The notes under the pieces: model-generated
Database searches by the model: none
What the model was told of the DNA's origin: nothing
What the model saw: only the letters and a program-made list of their open reading frames with translations
From: Micromonospora rhizosphaerae
Lineage (GTDB): Bacteria > Actinomycetota > Actinomycetes > Mycobacteriales > Micromonosporaceae
Length of the DNA: 64,000 nucleotides
Direction of reading: 5' to 3'
NCBI RefSeq assembly: GCF_900091465.1
Contig: NZ_FMHV01000002.1
Span: 806,001 to 870,000, forward strand
Position numbers and translations under genes: made by a program
Shown: one piece after another, positions 33,532 through 43,537 of the stretch
Layout of the letters: every line of letters starts with the position of its first letter
Numbering within the stretch: position 1 is the first letter of the stretch

Positions 33532-35672
33532 CCACCGAGCAGTCCGACGCGACGGACGGCGGCCGCCGCCCGGATCCGGCCACCGACGGCGGCACCCGCA
33601 CGGCCGCCGGTGACCCGAGCGAGCGCGCCACAGCGACTGACGGCATCATCGCGTCAGCGTCAGGAAAGGACGAACCGGCGGGCGACGCGGGGGAGTTCTC
33701 CGCCGCCGGTGGGAGCCCGGCCGCCGCGACCGGCGGTACCGCCGCCGGAAAGATCGGCGGGGGCGAGGTCGCCGCCGACCACAGCGAGAGCGGCGGAACG
33801 GCTGCCCGGAAGACGGGCGAGACCGCAGCCACCGCCGGCAAGAGCGGGAAGGGCGAGGCCGGCGGGAAGGACGCCACCGCGGGAGGTACGGAGAAGGCTG
33901 ACCCCTGGGCCGCCTTCGGCCCCGCCCCGGACCCGGTGGTGACCCGACCGCGCCGGGCGGTCCGCGCGGTGGGCCGGTTCCTGGTCCACCAGTGGACCCT
34001 GGCCACCCTCGCGTCGCTGGCCCTGGCCGTCCTGCTCACCTGGCCGACGCTGCGCTACCCGCTCTACACGCTGCCGCAGGACTACTGGGACCCGAGCCTC
34101 CAGTCCTGGCAGATGGCCTGGTCCGGGCACATCCTGCTGACCGACCCGGCACACCTCTGGCAGTCCAACACCTTCTTCCCGGAGAAGTGGAGCTTCGCCT
34201 TCTCCGACACCCTGCTCGGGTACGCCCCGGCCGGCATGCTCGGTCACGGCCCCGAGGCCGCCGTGCTGCGATACAACATCGTGTTCGTACTTGCCCACGC
34301 GCTCGCGACGCTCGGGGCGTACGCGCTGGCGCGGCAGCTCGGCGCGGGCCGGATCGGCGGGGCCGTGGCCGGGGTCGGCTACACCTACGCCCCGTGGCTG
34401 CTGGCCCAGGCCGGGCACCTGCACATCGTCTCCAACGGCGGCATCCCGCTGGCGCTCGCCATGCTCGCCCGGGGCCACGGCTGGTCCCTGCGGTACGGCT
34501 ACCGGCCGCACCGCCGGCACGCCGGATGGGCGTACGCCGGTTGGCTGGTGGCGGCGTGGCAGCTCAGCCTGGGCTTCGGGATCGGGCTGCCGTTCGCGTA
34601 CCTGCTGGCCGGCATCGTGCTGGTCTCGGCGGTCATCTGGTTCGCCCGGCGCTGGCTGGTCCGGCCGGTGAAGCGCCCGTTCGGCGTCCGGCTGCTCGTC
34701 GCCGACCTGGTCGGCGGCGCACTCTTCGCCACGGTCGGCGGGCTGCTCGCCGTGCCGTACTTCAAGGTCGCCGAGCTGCACCCGAACGCGGCGCGGACGA
34801 TCGGCGACATCGCCATCTACTCGCCGCCGGCGAGCGGCTTCTTCACCGCCCCGGCGGAGTCGCGGATCTGGGGCGGCCTGCACGAGGGAGCGCGGGCGAC
34901 GCTGCCCTGGCACCCCGAGATGACGCTGCTGCCCGGCTTCGTGCTCTACGCGCTGGCCGTCGGTGGGCTCTTCTTCTCCGTCTGGCGGCTGCGGCACCGG
35001 CTGCTGCTGCTGGCCGGAGTGCTGGCGACGATGGCCCTGGCCATGGGCACGCGATTCTTCGGCGGCGCCCTCACCTACGTCCCGCTCTTCGAGCACCTTC
35101 CCGGCTGGAACGGGCTGCGGACACCGGGCCGGATGATGCTCTGGACCACCCTGCTGCTCGGCCTGCTCGCCGCGGGCGCGGTCACCGCGTTCGCCGCCCG
35201 GGTCCGCGAGCTGGCCGCCGAGCGGGTCCCGCCGTGGCCCGGCCCGTGGCTGCGGCTGGCCACCCTGCTGCCGCTGCTGCTGGTGATCGTGGAGGGGCTC
35301 AACAGCACGCCGCACCCGGTGGTGCCGCAGCAACCGGCGGCGATGCGGACCGTGGACGGCCCGATGCTGGTCCTGCCGAGCAGCCAGAACCTGGACCAGC
35401 CGGTCATGCTCTGGTCGACCAGCCGGTTCCAGGACATGGTCAACGGCGGCAGCGGCTTCACCCCGGACACGCTCGCCCGGGTCCGCGAGGTGACGCTGGC
35501 CTTCCCGGACACGGCGAGCGTCGAATACCTGCGCGGCCTGGGCGTCCGCAACGTGGTGGTGCTGCGCGACCAGCTCGCCGGCTCCCCGTGGGAGCGGGTC
35601 GTCGACAACCCGGTCGACGGGCTCGGCATCACCCGCGAGGAGGTCGGCTCCGCCGTGGTCTACCGTCTCTGA
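33528..35672 (+). CDS. large multi-spanning GT-C-like membrane protein
   Basis: A 714-residue protein overlapping nfo by 4 nt. Residues 1-145 are hydrophilic and low-complexity (Gly/Ala/Thr/Glu-rich, presumably cytoplasmic). Then come about 11 hydrophobic segments with an [31 protein letters not shown] first loop carrying acidic residues, as in GT-C enzymes. A C-terminal soluble domain (~600-714) follows. It resembles bacterial membrane glycosyltransferases of the GT39/YfhO kind, but no precise family motif is seen. The substrate is unknown. Confidence 0.7.
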   Translation: MTTEQSDATDGGRRPDPATDGGTRTAAGDPSERATATDGIIASASGKDEPAGDAGEFSAAGGSPAAATGGTAAGKIGGGEVAADHSESGGTAARKTGETAATAGKSGKGEAGGKDATAGGTEKADPWAAFGPAPDPVVTRPRRAVRAVGRFLVHQWTLATLASLALAVLLTWPTLRYPLYTLPQDYWDPSLQSWQMAWSGHILLTDPAHLWQSNTFFPEKWSFAFSDTLLGYAPAGMLGHGPEAAVLRYNIVFVLAHALATLGAYALARQLGAGRIGGAVAGVGYTYAPWLLAQAGHLHIVSNGGIPLALAMLARGHGWSLRYGYRPHRRHAGWAYAGWLVAAWQLSLGFGIGLPFAYLLAGIVLVSAVIWFARRWLVRPVKRPFGVRLLVADLVGGALFATVGGLLAVPYFKVAELHPNAARTIGDIAIYSPPASGFFTAPAESRIWGGLHEGARATLPWHPEMTLLPGFVLYALAVGGLFFSVWRLRHRLLLLAGVLATMALAMGTRFFGGALTYVPLFEHLPGWNGLRTPGRMMLWTTLLLGLLAAGAVTAFAARVRELAAERVPPWPGPWLRLATLLPLLLVIVEGLNSTPHPVVPQQPAAMRTVDGPMLVLPSSQNLDQPVMLWSTSRFQDMVNGGSGFTPDTLARVREVTLAFPDTASVEYLRGLGVRNVVVLRDQLAGSPWERVVDNPVDGLGITREEVGSAVVYRL

Positions 35673-35693
35673 GCCGTCCTGGACTTACGCGTC

Positions 35694-37226
35694 TCAGGCG
35701 GTGGCGGGCTCCGGTGACGGCTCGCTGGTCGCGGAGGGGTGGCGCCAGCGGAGGTACCAGGGGGCGTCCGGAGCCCCGTCGAGGACGCCGCCGTCGGGGT
35801 CGTCCGGGTAGGTGGAGCGCACCACGTCGCGCTCGGGCCGGAGGATGTCCCGGATCACCAGCCCGCAGAGCAGCGCAACGGTGATCAGCCGGAGGCTGGC
35901 AGCCAGCACGAAGATCCCCTCGGGGAAGACCGGGCGGCTGGTCGCCGCGCCGAGCAGCTCGCCGTAGAAGGCGGTGAAGTAGCAGACCTCCGCGACCTGC
36001 CAGGCGAGGAAGGCGCCCCACCGGGGCCGGGCGAGCACCGCGAGCGGGAGCAGCCAGAGCACGAACTGCTGGGACCAGACCTTGCTGAAGATCAGGAAGG
36101 CGGCGACGACCAGGAAGGCGAGCTGGGCCAGCCGGGGCCGGCGCGGGGCCAGCAGCGCCAGCGCGGCGATGCCGAGGCAGGCCAGCCCGAAGAGGGCGTA
36201 CGAGACCCAGTTGAGGGTGGGGATGTTGGCGTTCAACCACTCGAACGGACCGAGGTCGCCCGGGCTCGCCGGGCTCACCTTGCCGTCCAGGTAGCGGCCG
36301 ATGTACCAGAGCGTGCCCCAGTCGATCGGTCGGGTGCTGTTCAGCTCGAAGAAGCGGTCCCAGTTCTCCCGGTACGGCAGGGCCACCGGCAGGTTCACCA
36401 ACACCACCGTCACCGCGGCCGTGATGATCGACAGGAGGGCGGCCCAGACCCGGCCGGCGCGGACCGCGAGCACCAGGATCGGCCCGAGGATGAACAACGG
36501 CCACATCTTCGCCGCGCCGCCGAGCCCGAGCAGCACCCCGGCCAGGGCGGCCAGCACGGCACCGTACCGGCCGGGTCCGGAGCGCGCCCAGGCCAGCAGG
36601 CCGAACGCGGCCAGCCCGACGGCGAGCAGATCCCAGTTGACCGTGGCGGTGAGCAACAGCGCGGGGGCGAGCGCGAAGAGCGCCGCGTCCCAGGGTCGTC
36701 GTCGGCGCAGCGCGAGGATCACCGCCACGGTGGCGACCCCGAGCGCGCTGAGCACCAGCGCGTTGACGTTGTAGAACCACTGCCCCTGGTTGATCCCCGG
36801 GTCGTCCGCGCCGAGGGCGTGCACCGGCAGCCCGAGCGCGCCCATGAAGTACCCGGTCAGCACCGGGTACTCCACCGGGTGGTCCCGGTAGGGCACCTTG
36901 CCCTCGTTGAGCCCCTCCGCGTAGTAGAGCGCGAGCACGTCGGTGTAGCACATCCGGGTGTACTGGATGTTGTTCTGCCAGGCGCCGTCCTGGCAGGGCG
37001 ACTTCTGCACCCAGTGCAGGGCGAGCGTCAGGCAGACCAGGGCCAGTACGATCCGGGCGGCGGTCCAGAACCGCCCCTCACGGCCGGCGGGTCGGTCCAG
37101 CGCGACCGCGTGGTCGCCCAGCGGTCCACCGATCATCTCCGAGACCCCGCGGACGAAGCCGTCTGAGCGGGACGGGTGGTCGCTGGTCCCGGCGTCGTCG
37201 ATGCCTGCCGTCGACTGGGTGCTCAT
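35694..37226 (-). CDS. GT87/DUF2029-like membrane glycosyltransferase
   Basis: About 510 residues with ten or more membrane segments. Seen: CYTDVLALYYAEGLNEGKVPYRDHPVEYPVLTGYFM (acidic first loop with YRD and the EYP element), TVNWDLLAVGLAAFGLLAW, GGAAKMWPLFILGPIL and SKVWSQQFVLWLLPL, which fit the polyprenyl-phosphate mannosyltransferase clan. ATG 37226 is chosen for the start of homology; CAGGAT (37235-37240 reversed) is 8 nt upstream. It lies next to the PBP gene on the same strand. Confidence 0.82.
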   Translation of the reverse strand: MSTQSTAGIDDAGTSDHPSRSDGFVRGVSEMIGGPLGDHAVALDRPAGREGRFWTAARIVLALVCLTLALHWVQKSPCQDGAWQNNIQYTRMCYTDVLALYYAEGLNEGKVPYRDHPVEYPVLTGYFMGALGLPVHALGADDPGINQGQWFYNVNALVLSALGVATVAVILALRRRRPWDAALFALAPALLLTATVNWDLLAVGLAAFGLLAWARSGPGRYGAVLAALAGVLLGLGGAAKMWPLFILGPILVLAVRAGRVWAALLSIITAAVTVVLVNLPVALPYRENWDRFFELNSTRPIDWGTLWYIGRYLDGKVSPASPGDLGPFEWLNANIPTLNWVSYALFGLACLGIAALALLAPRRPRLAQLAFLVVAAFLIFSKVWSQQFVLWLLPLAVLARPRWGAFLAWQVAEVCYFTAFYGELLGAATSRPVFPEGIFVLAASLRLITVALLCGLVIRDILRPERDVVRSTYPDDPDGGVLDGAPDAPWYLRWRHPSATSEPSPEPATA

Positions 37227-37344
37227 GGAGACGCATCCTGCCGTACGCCGGGGGTCGGCGCCCGCATCGGCCACACAATTTCGGTACGCGGATACGCCGA
37301 CGGCGGCCGGACGCGTGGTCCGGCCGCCGTCGGCGATCGTGCCG

Positions 37345-40113
37345 TCAGTACGTCTGACGTGGGGGTGTGGTCGGCAGGAGCCCGCCACCGCCGCCTCCGC
37401 CGCCGCCCGGTCCGGGGTTGGTCGGGAAGCCCGGGATGGTGGTGTCCCCACCGTTGCCATTGCCATTGCCGTTGCCGTTCTCCGGCGGGCAGAACGGGTT
37501 CAGCGGGTTCGGGCAGCCCGGCGGGACCTGCGGCGGCGGCGCTTCGCCGTTGCCGGAGTTCGGGTCACCGACGTGCGCGGCGGGCGGGAAGTCCAACTCC
37601 TCCTTGCCCTTGAGCGCGTCGTTCATGAACCGCTGGAAGATGGCACCCGGCATCCTGGCACCACTGATCTTGTTGCCGTTCTTGTCCTCGATCTTCTTGC
37701 GGTCCTTGACGTTGCCGACCCAGACGGCCGTGGCGACCTGGGGCGTGTAGCCGATCATCCAGGCGTCACCGTTGTCCTCGGGGCTCTTCTCGTTCAGCTC
37801 CCAGGTACCGGTCTTCTCGGCGGCCTTCCGGCCGTCGTCGAGCCGGCGGTTCACCTGGGCCGGGTACTTCTCCAGCACGGAGGTCACGTCGGCGACGACG
37901 TCCTTCTTGATCCGCTGCTGGCCGCCCCGCGGGTCGAGCTTCTCGCCGCCCAGCTTGCGCCATTTGCCGGTGTCCTGGTCCTGCTTCTCCACCAGCTTGA
38001 CGAAGTGGGCCTTGTTGTACTTCCCCTGGTTGGCGAAGGTGGCGACGCCGTTGGCGTGGTCCAGCACGGTGATCGGGTACTGGCCGTAGCCGACGACGTG
38101 GTAGAAGGGCGACGGCGCGAGGTCCTTCGGGTCCTCCTTGGTGAGGTCGTGCGCCTTCTGCGGGTTGGTGTCCGTCTGCCACATCGTGGTGATGCCGGCC
38201 TGCCTGGCCATGGCGACGACCTTGTCCGGGCCGATGTCCTGCGTGACGTAGTAGAACGGCACGTTCAGCGACAGCAGCGTCGACTTCTCCAAGGTGCAGG
38301 AGTCGCCGCAGGACGGGTTGTCGGTGCCGGCGTTGCTGACTCTGAACTTGACGCCCTCGGGGGTGAACGCCTTGCCCTTCCACCGGGAATCGATGGACTT
38401 GCCGGCATCGAGCGCTGCGGCGAGGGTGTAGATCTTGAAGCTCGATCCCGGCGAGTGTCCCCCGGTGACGACGCCGTTGTCGTAGTTCTTGCCGGCGTAG
38501 TCGGTGCCGGTGCCGTTGTCGCCGCCGTAGTACGCGAGCACCCGACCGGTCTTCGGGTCGATCGCCACCAGGGCGGCCATCAGGTTCTTCGGCTGGCCGT
38601 AGAGCTCGGAGCCCTTGGTCGCCCGCTGGGCCGCCTCGAGCGCGGCCTGCTGCATCTTGTCGTTCAGGGTGGTGGTGATCCGGTAGCCACCCTTGCTGAG
38701 TGCCTGCGAGCAGAGCGGCTTCGCGTCGGTGACCTCGGCCTCGTTGTCGGTGCAGAGCTTCATGTCCCGCATCTCCTGCGCGACATAGTTGATCACGTTG
38801 CCGTACGGCGTGTTGATGCCGAAGTCGACCCCGACGCCCCTCGCGTTGGGCTTCTTGATCGTCTTCGGGTACTCCGTCGGGTGCGGTGGCTTCCCGTTCG
38901 CGTCCAGCCAGCCCTCGGCGATCATCCCGCCGATCACGTAGTTCCAGCGGTCCAGCGCGGCCCCCGGGTTGATCGCCGGGTCGTAGCCCTTGTGCGTGGC
39001 GGTCGGCTCGGGCTGCTTGATCAGCGCCGCGAGCACCGCGGCCTCGGCCACGGTCAGGTTCTTCGCCGGCTTGCCGAAGTACGTCTGGGCCGCCGCCTGG
39101 ATGCCGTACGCGCCCCGCCCGAAGTAGACGATGTTCAGGTAGTGCTGCATGATCGTCGGCTTGTCGTACCGGTCGTTCAGCTTGGAGGCGAGGATCGCCT
39201 CCTTCACCTTCCGCGCGTACGTGTCCTGGTTGAGGTTGTCGTAGGCGTTGCGGGCGTACTGCTGGGTGATGGTCGAGGCGCCCTGCTTGTCACCGCCGGT
39301 GAGGTTGTTCCACGCGGCGCGGGCGATGCCCTTGTAGTCCACCCCCGAGTGCCGGTAGAAGTTCCGGTCCTCCGCCGCCGCGACCGCGTCCTGGACCCAC
39401 TGCGGGATGTCCTTGATGGTGACGAACTCGCGGTTCTGCGCGCCGACCTTGGCGATGACCGTCTTGGTGTCGCTGGCGTAGATGGTGCTGGCCAGCGGCG
39501 GGGTGGTGTCCTGGGGGAGGACCACGTTGGTCGAGTAGTAGGTGAAGCCGACGACGCCGATGCCGGCGAGCATGATGAAGACCGCGAAGCTGGCGATCAG
39601 GATGTTCATCCGCCGACGCTTCCTGGCCCGGGCCGCCGCGTTCGGATCGTCACCGCGGCCGCCGCGACCGCCCCGGCCGGGCCCGTTCGGACCGCCGGGA
39701 CCGCCCGGGCCGCCGCCCGCCATGCCCGGGACGCCCGCGCGGGCCGCGGCCCGGCCGGCGAAGCCGCCCGCCGCAGCCGACCCGACGCTCGCCCGCCCGG
39801 CGGAGCCCACGCCGACCGAGGCCCGGCCCGACGGGCCACCCGCGGCCGGCGACACCGGCACCGATGCGCGTCCCGCACCCGCCCGGCCCACCGAGGCCGA
39901 GCCGGACGCGCCGCCGCGCGGCACCGAGGCCGAGCCGCCGACCGAGGCCCGTCCGCTGGACGCCGCGCCCCGGGGCGACGCGGACGCGCGGGCCGAGGCC
40001 GCGCCGTCCTGCCCGGATGACCAACCGTTCCCGCGCAGGCTCCCACCGGGGTCGCCGTTCGGGCCCGAGATCTGGGCCCGCCCACGCGAAGAACTGGGAT
40101 CGCCGTAGTTCAT
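37345..40113 (-). CDS. class A penicillin-binding protein (transglycosylase/transpeptidase)
   Basis: 922 residues. A long cytoplasmic Gly/Ser/Ala/Arg tail (1-165) with repeated GRASVG leads to a single membrane anchor (~170-192). The GT51 domain has AAEDRNFYRHSGVD (catalytic Glu248) and GASTITQQYARN; the transpeptidase domain has SPGSSFK (Ser557, Lys560), SLN and EKTGTW. The end is a Pro/Gly/Asn-rich tail with GNGNGNGNGG and a run of nine Gly. It polymerises and cross-links peptidoglycan. Position next to DUF5318 and padR-ino1 matches the PonA1 locus of other actinobacteria. Confidence 0.95.
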   Translation of the reverse strand: MNYGDPSSSRGRAQISGPNGDPGGSLRGNGWSSGQDGAASARASASPRGAASSGRASVGGSASVPRGGASGSASVGRAGAGRASVPVSPAAGGPSGRASVGVGSAGRASVGSAAAGGFAGRAAARAGVPGMAGGGPGGPGGPNGPGRGGRGGRGDDPNAAARARKRRRMNILIASFAVFIMLAGIGVVGFTYYSTNVVLPQDTTPPLASTIYASDTKTVIAKVGAQNREFVTIKDIPQWVQDAVAAAEDRNFYRHSGVDYKGIARAAWNNLTGGDKQGASTITQQYARNAYDNLNQDTYARKVKEAILASKLNDRYDKPTIMQHYLNIVYFGRGAYGIQAAAQTYFGKPAKNLTVAEAAVLAALIKQPEPTATHKGYDPAINPGAALDRWNYVIGGMIAEGWLDANGKPPHPTEYPKTIKKPNARGVGVDFGINTPYGNVINYVAQEMRDMKLCTDNEAEVTDAKPLCSQALSKGGYRITTTLNDKMQQAALEAAQRATKGSELYGQPKNLMAALVAIDPKTGRVLAYYGGDNGTGTDYAGKNYDNGVVTGGHSPGSSFKIYTLAAALDAGKSIDSRWKGKAFTPEGVKFRVSNAGTDNPSCGDSCTLEKSTLLSLNVPFYYVTQDIGPDKVVAMARQAGITTMWQTDTNPQKAHDLTKEDPKDLAPSPFYHVVGYGQYPITVLDHANGVATFANQGKYNKAHFVKLVEKQDQDTGKWRKLGGEKLDPRGGQQRIKKDVVADVTSVLEKYPAQVNRRLDDGRKAAEKTGTWELNEKSPEDNGDAWMIGYTPQVATAVWVGNVKDRKKIEDKNGNKISGARMPGAIFQRFMNDALKGKEELDFPPAAHVGDPNSGNGEAPPPQVPPGCPNPLNPFCPPENGNGNGNGNGGDTTIPGFPTNPGPGGGGGGGGGLLPTTPPRQTY

Positions 40114-40310
40114 TCCTCACACCCTGCCGGTCGCGGTGGGGCGCGGACGCGCCGCCACCGGGTTGCCGTGAGCTGGAACACGCGACGCTACACCCCGGCC
40201 GGGCCGGCGCGCAGGCGTCGATTCCCAATCAATCGGACCAATCAGACGTGTCAGCTGTCGATCGACCCGCCTGTTGCCCACGGGGCCGGGGTCGGCCGAT
40301 ACAGCTGGGA

Positions 40311-40775
40311 TCACCGTTGCGCCTCTCGCCTTCGACGAGGGGTCGAACCGTTCGGGGCGGCCGAGCTGCTCACCCCACCGTGCTCCGACCCATCCTCCGT
40401 GCCGCCGGCCAGCCCGTCCCGGCCGAGCAGGAACTGCTCGACGAGATGGTTCCAGTCACAGCCGAGGCACACCTCCACCACGTAGACCTGGAACTCACGC
40501 AGCGTCATCGCCAGGACGGGCAACTCGGCCCGGGTACGCGCCTGGCCGGCGGACTGCTTGAGTTCGTCCCCGTAAATGTAGTGGACGTGGATGAGGTTCT
40601 CGCTCCGGCAGATCGGGCAACGCTCCTCGGTCGGTTCTCCATGGAACCGGGCGGCGTTCTTCAGGTACGGCGAGGCGTCGCAGACGTCGTACGTGCCGAC
40701 CCGGCCGGCGAGGAGCTCACGCAGCACCGCTCGCTTCTGGAGCGAGTAGTCGACGACCTGGCGCTGCGTACGCAT
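40311..40775 (-). CDS. DUF5318 family protein
   Basis: A 154-residue protein: N-terminal VVDYSLQKRAVLRELLAGRVGTYDVCDASPYL, a four-cysteine site (CPICRSENLIHVHY and VCLGCDW), and a disordered tail. This is DUF5318, conserved beside the PBP gene in actinobacteria (Rv0049 locus). The CxxC pairs suggest a zinc ribbon. Function unknown. Confidence 0.88.
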   Translation of the reverse strand: MRTQRQVVDYSLQKRAVLRELLAGRVGTYDVCDASPYLKNAARFHGEPTEERCPICRSENLIHVHYIYGDELKQSAGQARTRAELPVLAMTLREFQVYVVEVCLGCDWNHLVEQFLLGRDGLAGGTEDGSEHGGVSSSAAPNGSTPRRRREAQR

Positions 40776-40883
40776 GCGGCAAAGGGTACGCGGTCCGGCG
40801 GACCGAGGCGACCATCGTCACGATCAGTGAACACGGCGCGTCGGAAACGGGGGTTTGCCCTGATCATGGGTCTCCGCTAACGT

Positions 40884-40908
40884 GCGATGTATCGGTCCGA
40901 TACATCGC
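40884..40908. promoter_or_regulatory. 25-bp palindrome, candidate PadR operator
   Basis: GCGATGTATCGG-T-CCGATACATCGC: perfect 12-bp arms with one central base, located 42 bp upstream of the PadR start. PadR-family operators are commonly palindromes with ATGTAT/ATACAT half-sites, so autoregulation of the padR-ino1 unit is likely. Confidence 0.75.
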
Positions 40909-40950
40909 GGCGGTTATCGCTCCGCGCCGGGGGTAAGAAGGGGGTGGCCC

Positions 40951-41589
40951 GTGCTCGAGCTCGCCATCCTCGGCCTCCTGCAGGAGGCTCCGATGCACGG
41001 CTACGAGCTGCGCAAGGAGCTGACCGCGAAGCTCGGCGCCATCCGGGCAGCGATCAGCTACGGCTCGCTCTACCCGACCCTGCGCCGGCTGCAGGCGGCG
41101 GGATGGATCAGCGAAGCCGCCGAGACACCCGCGACCGCCGAGGAGGTTCCCGCGCTGACCAGCCGACGAGGTCGGGTGGTCTACACCATCACCGCGGAGG
41201 GCAAGGAACGCTTCGCCCAACTGATAGCGCAGGTTGGACCCGAGACGTACGACGACACGGGCTTCGGTGTGCACTTCGCGTTCTTCGCCCGGACCGACCA
41301 GGCCACCCGGCTCCGGATCCTGGAAGGTCGTCGTCGAAAGATCGAGGAGCGTCGCGAGGGCCTTCGTGACGTGCTCGGCCGGGCAGCCGAGCGGCTCGAC
41401 GCGTACACCCTGGAACTGCAGCGCCACGGCCTCGACGCCTGTGAGCGTGAGGTCCGCTGGCTGGAGGAGCTCATCGCCAACGAGCGCTCCGGCCGTGCCC
41501 CGACGGTCCCGCAACCCGGGACGGCCGGCGGCCGACGAGAAGACAACAGCCCGCCCCCGCCTGGAGAGTCCAGGAAAGAGCGGCCGTGA
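40951..41589 (+). CDS. PadR-family transcriptional regulator
   Basis: 212 residues. N-terminal winged helix [23 protein letters not shown] and [19 protein letters not shown]-terminal coiled dimerisation helices ([21 protein letters not shown]). GTG at 40951 has GAAGGGGG upstream. The ino1 gene starts 23 nt later, so they form an operon, as at the Rv0047c-ino1 locus. The palindrome at 40884 is the likely binding site. The effector is unknown; control of inositol synthesis is inferred. Confidence 0.92.
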   Translation: MLELAILGLLQEAPMHGYELRKELTAKLGAIRAAISYGSLYPTLRRLQAAGWISEAAETPATAEEVPALTSRRGRVVYTITAEGKERFAQLIAQVGPETYDDTGFGVHFAFFARTDQATRLRILEGRRRKIEERREGLRDVLGRAAERLDAYTLELQRHGLDACEREVRWLEELIANERSGRAPTVPQPGTAGGRREDNSPPPPGESRKERP

Positions 41590-41612
41590 TGAAGAAGAAG
41601 GAGGCAGACGCT

Positions 41613-42692
41613 ATGGGCTCCGTCCGCGTCGCCATCGTCGGTGTGGGGAACTGCGCCTCGTCCCTCGTACAGGGCGTGGAGTACTACCGGAACGCCGACC
41701 CGAACGACCGCGTTCCGGGTCTCATGCACGTCACCTTCGGCGACTATCACGTTTCGGACGTGAAGTTCGTCGCGGCGTTCGACGTGGACGCCAAGAAGGT
41801 GGGCATGGACCTCGCCGAGGCCATCGTGGCCAGCGAGAACAACACCATCAAGCTCTGCGACGTGCCGCCGACCGGCGTCACCGTGCAGCGCGGCCCGACC
41901 TTCGACGGTCTCGGCCAGTACTACCGCGAGATCATCGAGGAGTCGGACGTCGAGCCGGTCGACGTGGCCAAGGCGCTGCGTGACGCCCAGGTCGACGTGG
42001 TGGTCTCCTACCTGCCGGTCGGCTCCGAGCAGGCCGACAAGTTCTACGCCCAGGCCGCGATCGACGCCGGCTGCGCGTTCGTCAACGCCCTGCCGGTCTT
42101 TATCGCCTCCGACCCCGAGTGGGCGCAGAAGTTCACCGACGCGGGCCTGCCGATCGTCGGCGACGACATCAAGAGCCAGGTCGGCGCGACCATCGTGCAC
42201 CGCGCGCTGGCGAAGCTCTTCGAGGACCGCGGTGTCGAGCTGCTGCGCACGTACCAGCTCAACTTCGGCGGCAACATGGACTTCATGAACATGCTGGAGC
42301 GCAACCGCCTGGTCTCGAAGAAGATCTCGAAGACCCAGTCGGTCACCTCTCAGATCCCGCACGAGATGGTCAAGAGCGACGTGCACATCGGCCCGTCGGA
42401 CCACGTGCCGTGGCTCGACGACCGGAAGTGGGCGTACATCCGCCTGGAGGGCCGCTCCTTCGGTGACACCCCGCTCAACGCCGAGCTCAAGCTCGAGGTG
42501 TGGGACTCGCCGAACTCGGCCGGTGTCATCATCGACGCCGTCCGGGCCGCGAAGATCGCGCTGGACCGCAAGATCGGTGGGCCGATCCTGTCGGCCTCGT
42601 CGTACTTCATGAAGTCCCCGCCCGTGCAGTACGCCGACCACGACGCGCACGCGGCCGTCGAGGCGTTCATCGAGGGCGAGGTCGACCGCTGA
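41613..42692 (+). CDS. ino1: inositol-3-phosphate synthase
   Basis: 359 residues. NAD-binding start [20 protein letters not shown], then [30 protein letters not shown] and the [12 protein letters not shown] end. It turns glucose-6-phosphate into inositol-3-phosphate, the precursor of mycothiol and phosphatidylinositol, both standard in actinobacteria. ATG 41613 follows AAGGAGG. A strong terminator hairpin follows the gene. Confidence 0.97.
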   Translation: MGSVRVAIVGVGNCASSLVQGVEYYRNADPNDRVPGLMHVTFGDYHVSDVKFVAAFDVDAKKVGMDLAEAIVASENNTIKLCDVPPTGVTVQRGPTFDGLGQYYREIIEESDVEPVDVAKALRDAQVDVVVSYLPVGSEQADKFYAQAAIDAGCAFVNALPVFIASDPEWAQKFTDAGLPIVGDDIKSQVGATIVHRALAKLFEDRGVELLRTYQLNFGGNMDFMNMLERNRLVSKKISKTQSVTSQIPHEMVKSDVHIGPSDHVPWLDDRKWAYIRLEGRSFGDTPLNAELKLEVWDSPNSAGVIIDAVRAAKIALDRKIGGPILSASSYFMKSPPVQYADHDAHAAVEAFIEGEVDR

Positions 42693-42713
42693 CGCGTTGA
42701 CCGCCAGCACCAC

Positions 42714-42745
42714 CGAGGGCCGGGTCCGCACGGACCCGGCCCTCG
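42714..42745. terminator. terminator hairpin after ino1
   Basis: 15-bp inverted repeat CGAGGGCCGGGTCCG / complement, with a 2-nt centre, starting 22 nt past the ino1 stop and also lying beyond the end of the convergent ogt gene. There is no T-run, as is common in high-GC actinobacteria. Confidence 0.8.
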
Positions 42746-42772
42746 CGCGTTTGGTTCACCTCATCGCGTACG

Positions 42773-43252
42773 TCAGGACCAGGCGCGCTGCAGGGCGACC
42801 CGGGCCTCCAGCTCCAGCAGCTTGACCTTGCGCGGCAGGCCCCCGCCGAAGCCGACCAGCTTGCCTCCCGCCCCCACGATCCGGTGGCAGGGCACGATCA
42901 CCGGGATCGGGTTGCGGTTGCAGGCGAGGCCGACCGCCCGAGCCGCCCCCGGCTCACCGACCGCCTTCGCCACCTCGCCGTAGGTGAGCATCTCCCCGTA
43001 CGGGATGCGGGTCATCTCCCGCCAGACCGCCCGCTCGAACTCCGACCCCCGACGTACCGACACCGGCACGGTGAACGCGGTCAGCTCACCGGCGAAGTAC
43101 GCCCGTAGCTCCGCCAGGGCCCGATCCGACACCTCGTCGAAGGGCTCGTCGGCGGCGGCCGCCACCCGCCCGAAGTGGGCCCCGCACACGGCGTCGCCGT
43201 CGGTGGCCACGGAGAAATCGCCGATCGGCGAGTCGAGCACCGTCCAACGCAT
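42773..43252 (-). CDS. ogt: methylated-DNA-protein cysteine methyltransferase
   Basis: A 159-residue suicide repair protein removing alkyl groups from O6-methylguanine. The active-site PCHRIVG has Cys122; RIPYGEMLTYGEVAKAVG is the DNA-binding helix-turn-helix; ACNRNPIPVIVPCHR is typical. The N-domain is short. It is convergent with ino1. Confidence 0.95.
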   Translation of the reverse strand: MRWTVLDSPIGDFSVATDGDAVCGAHFGRVAAAADEPFDEVSDRALAELRAYFAGELTAFTVPVSVRRGSEFERAVWREMTRIPYGEMLTYGEVAKAVGEPGAARAVGLACNRNPIPVIVPCHRIVGAGGKLVGFGGGLPRKVKLLELEARVALQRAWS

Positions 43253-43282
43253 GGACCGATTGTTCCCTCTCCCGGACGCGGG

Positions 43283-43441
43283 TCACCACCGCGGGCCGGT
43301 CCACAGCCCACGTCGAACCGGGTTGTCCAGGTAGCCGAGCTTCCGCCGGGCCAGGTGGGTGAGCAGGGTCAGACCGCCGCAGGCGACGGCGACGACGGTG
43401 ATCAGCAGGATCCCGGCCGTGGTGAGCGTGTCCGATGACAT
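43283..43441 (-). CDS. small single-span membrane protein (52 aa)
   Basis: ATG at 43441 to TGA at 43283. A hydrophobic helix (residues ~7-28, GILLITVVAVACGGLTLL) is followed by a basic cytoplasm-like segment (HLARRKLGYL) and a short end with TGPRW. AGGG precedes the ATG. It lies between ogt and the SigE-type sigma gene. No family is recognised; the hydrophobic-then-basic pattern and the lack of a better ORF are the only support. Confidence 0.45.
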   Translation of the reverse strand: MSSDTLTTAGILLITVVAVACGGLTLLTHLARRKLGYLDNPVRRGLWTGPRW

Positions 43442-43537
43442 CCCTGGGTCCGTCTTTCTCTGTCAGCGTTCCAGATCGCCGAACGAGCGAGGCAAACTTC
43501 TGCCGCCGAAGTGCGTCTGTGGTACCGGAGGTGGACG

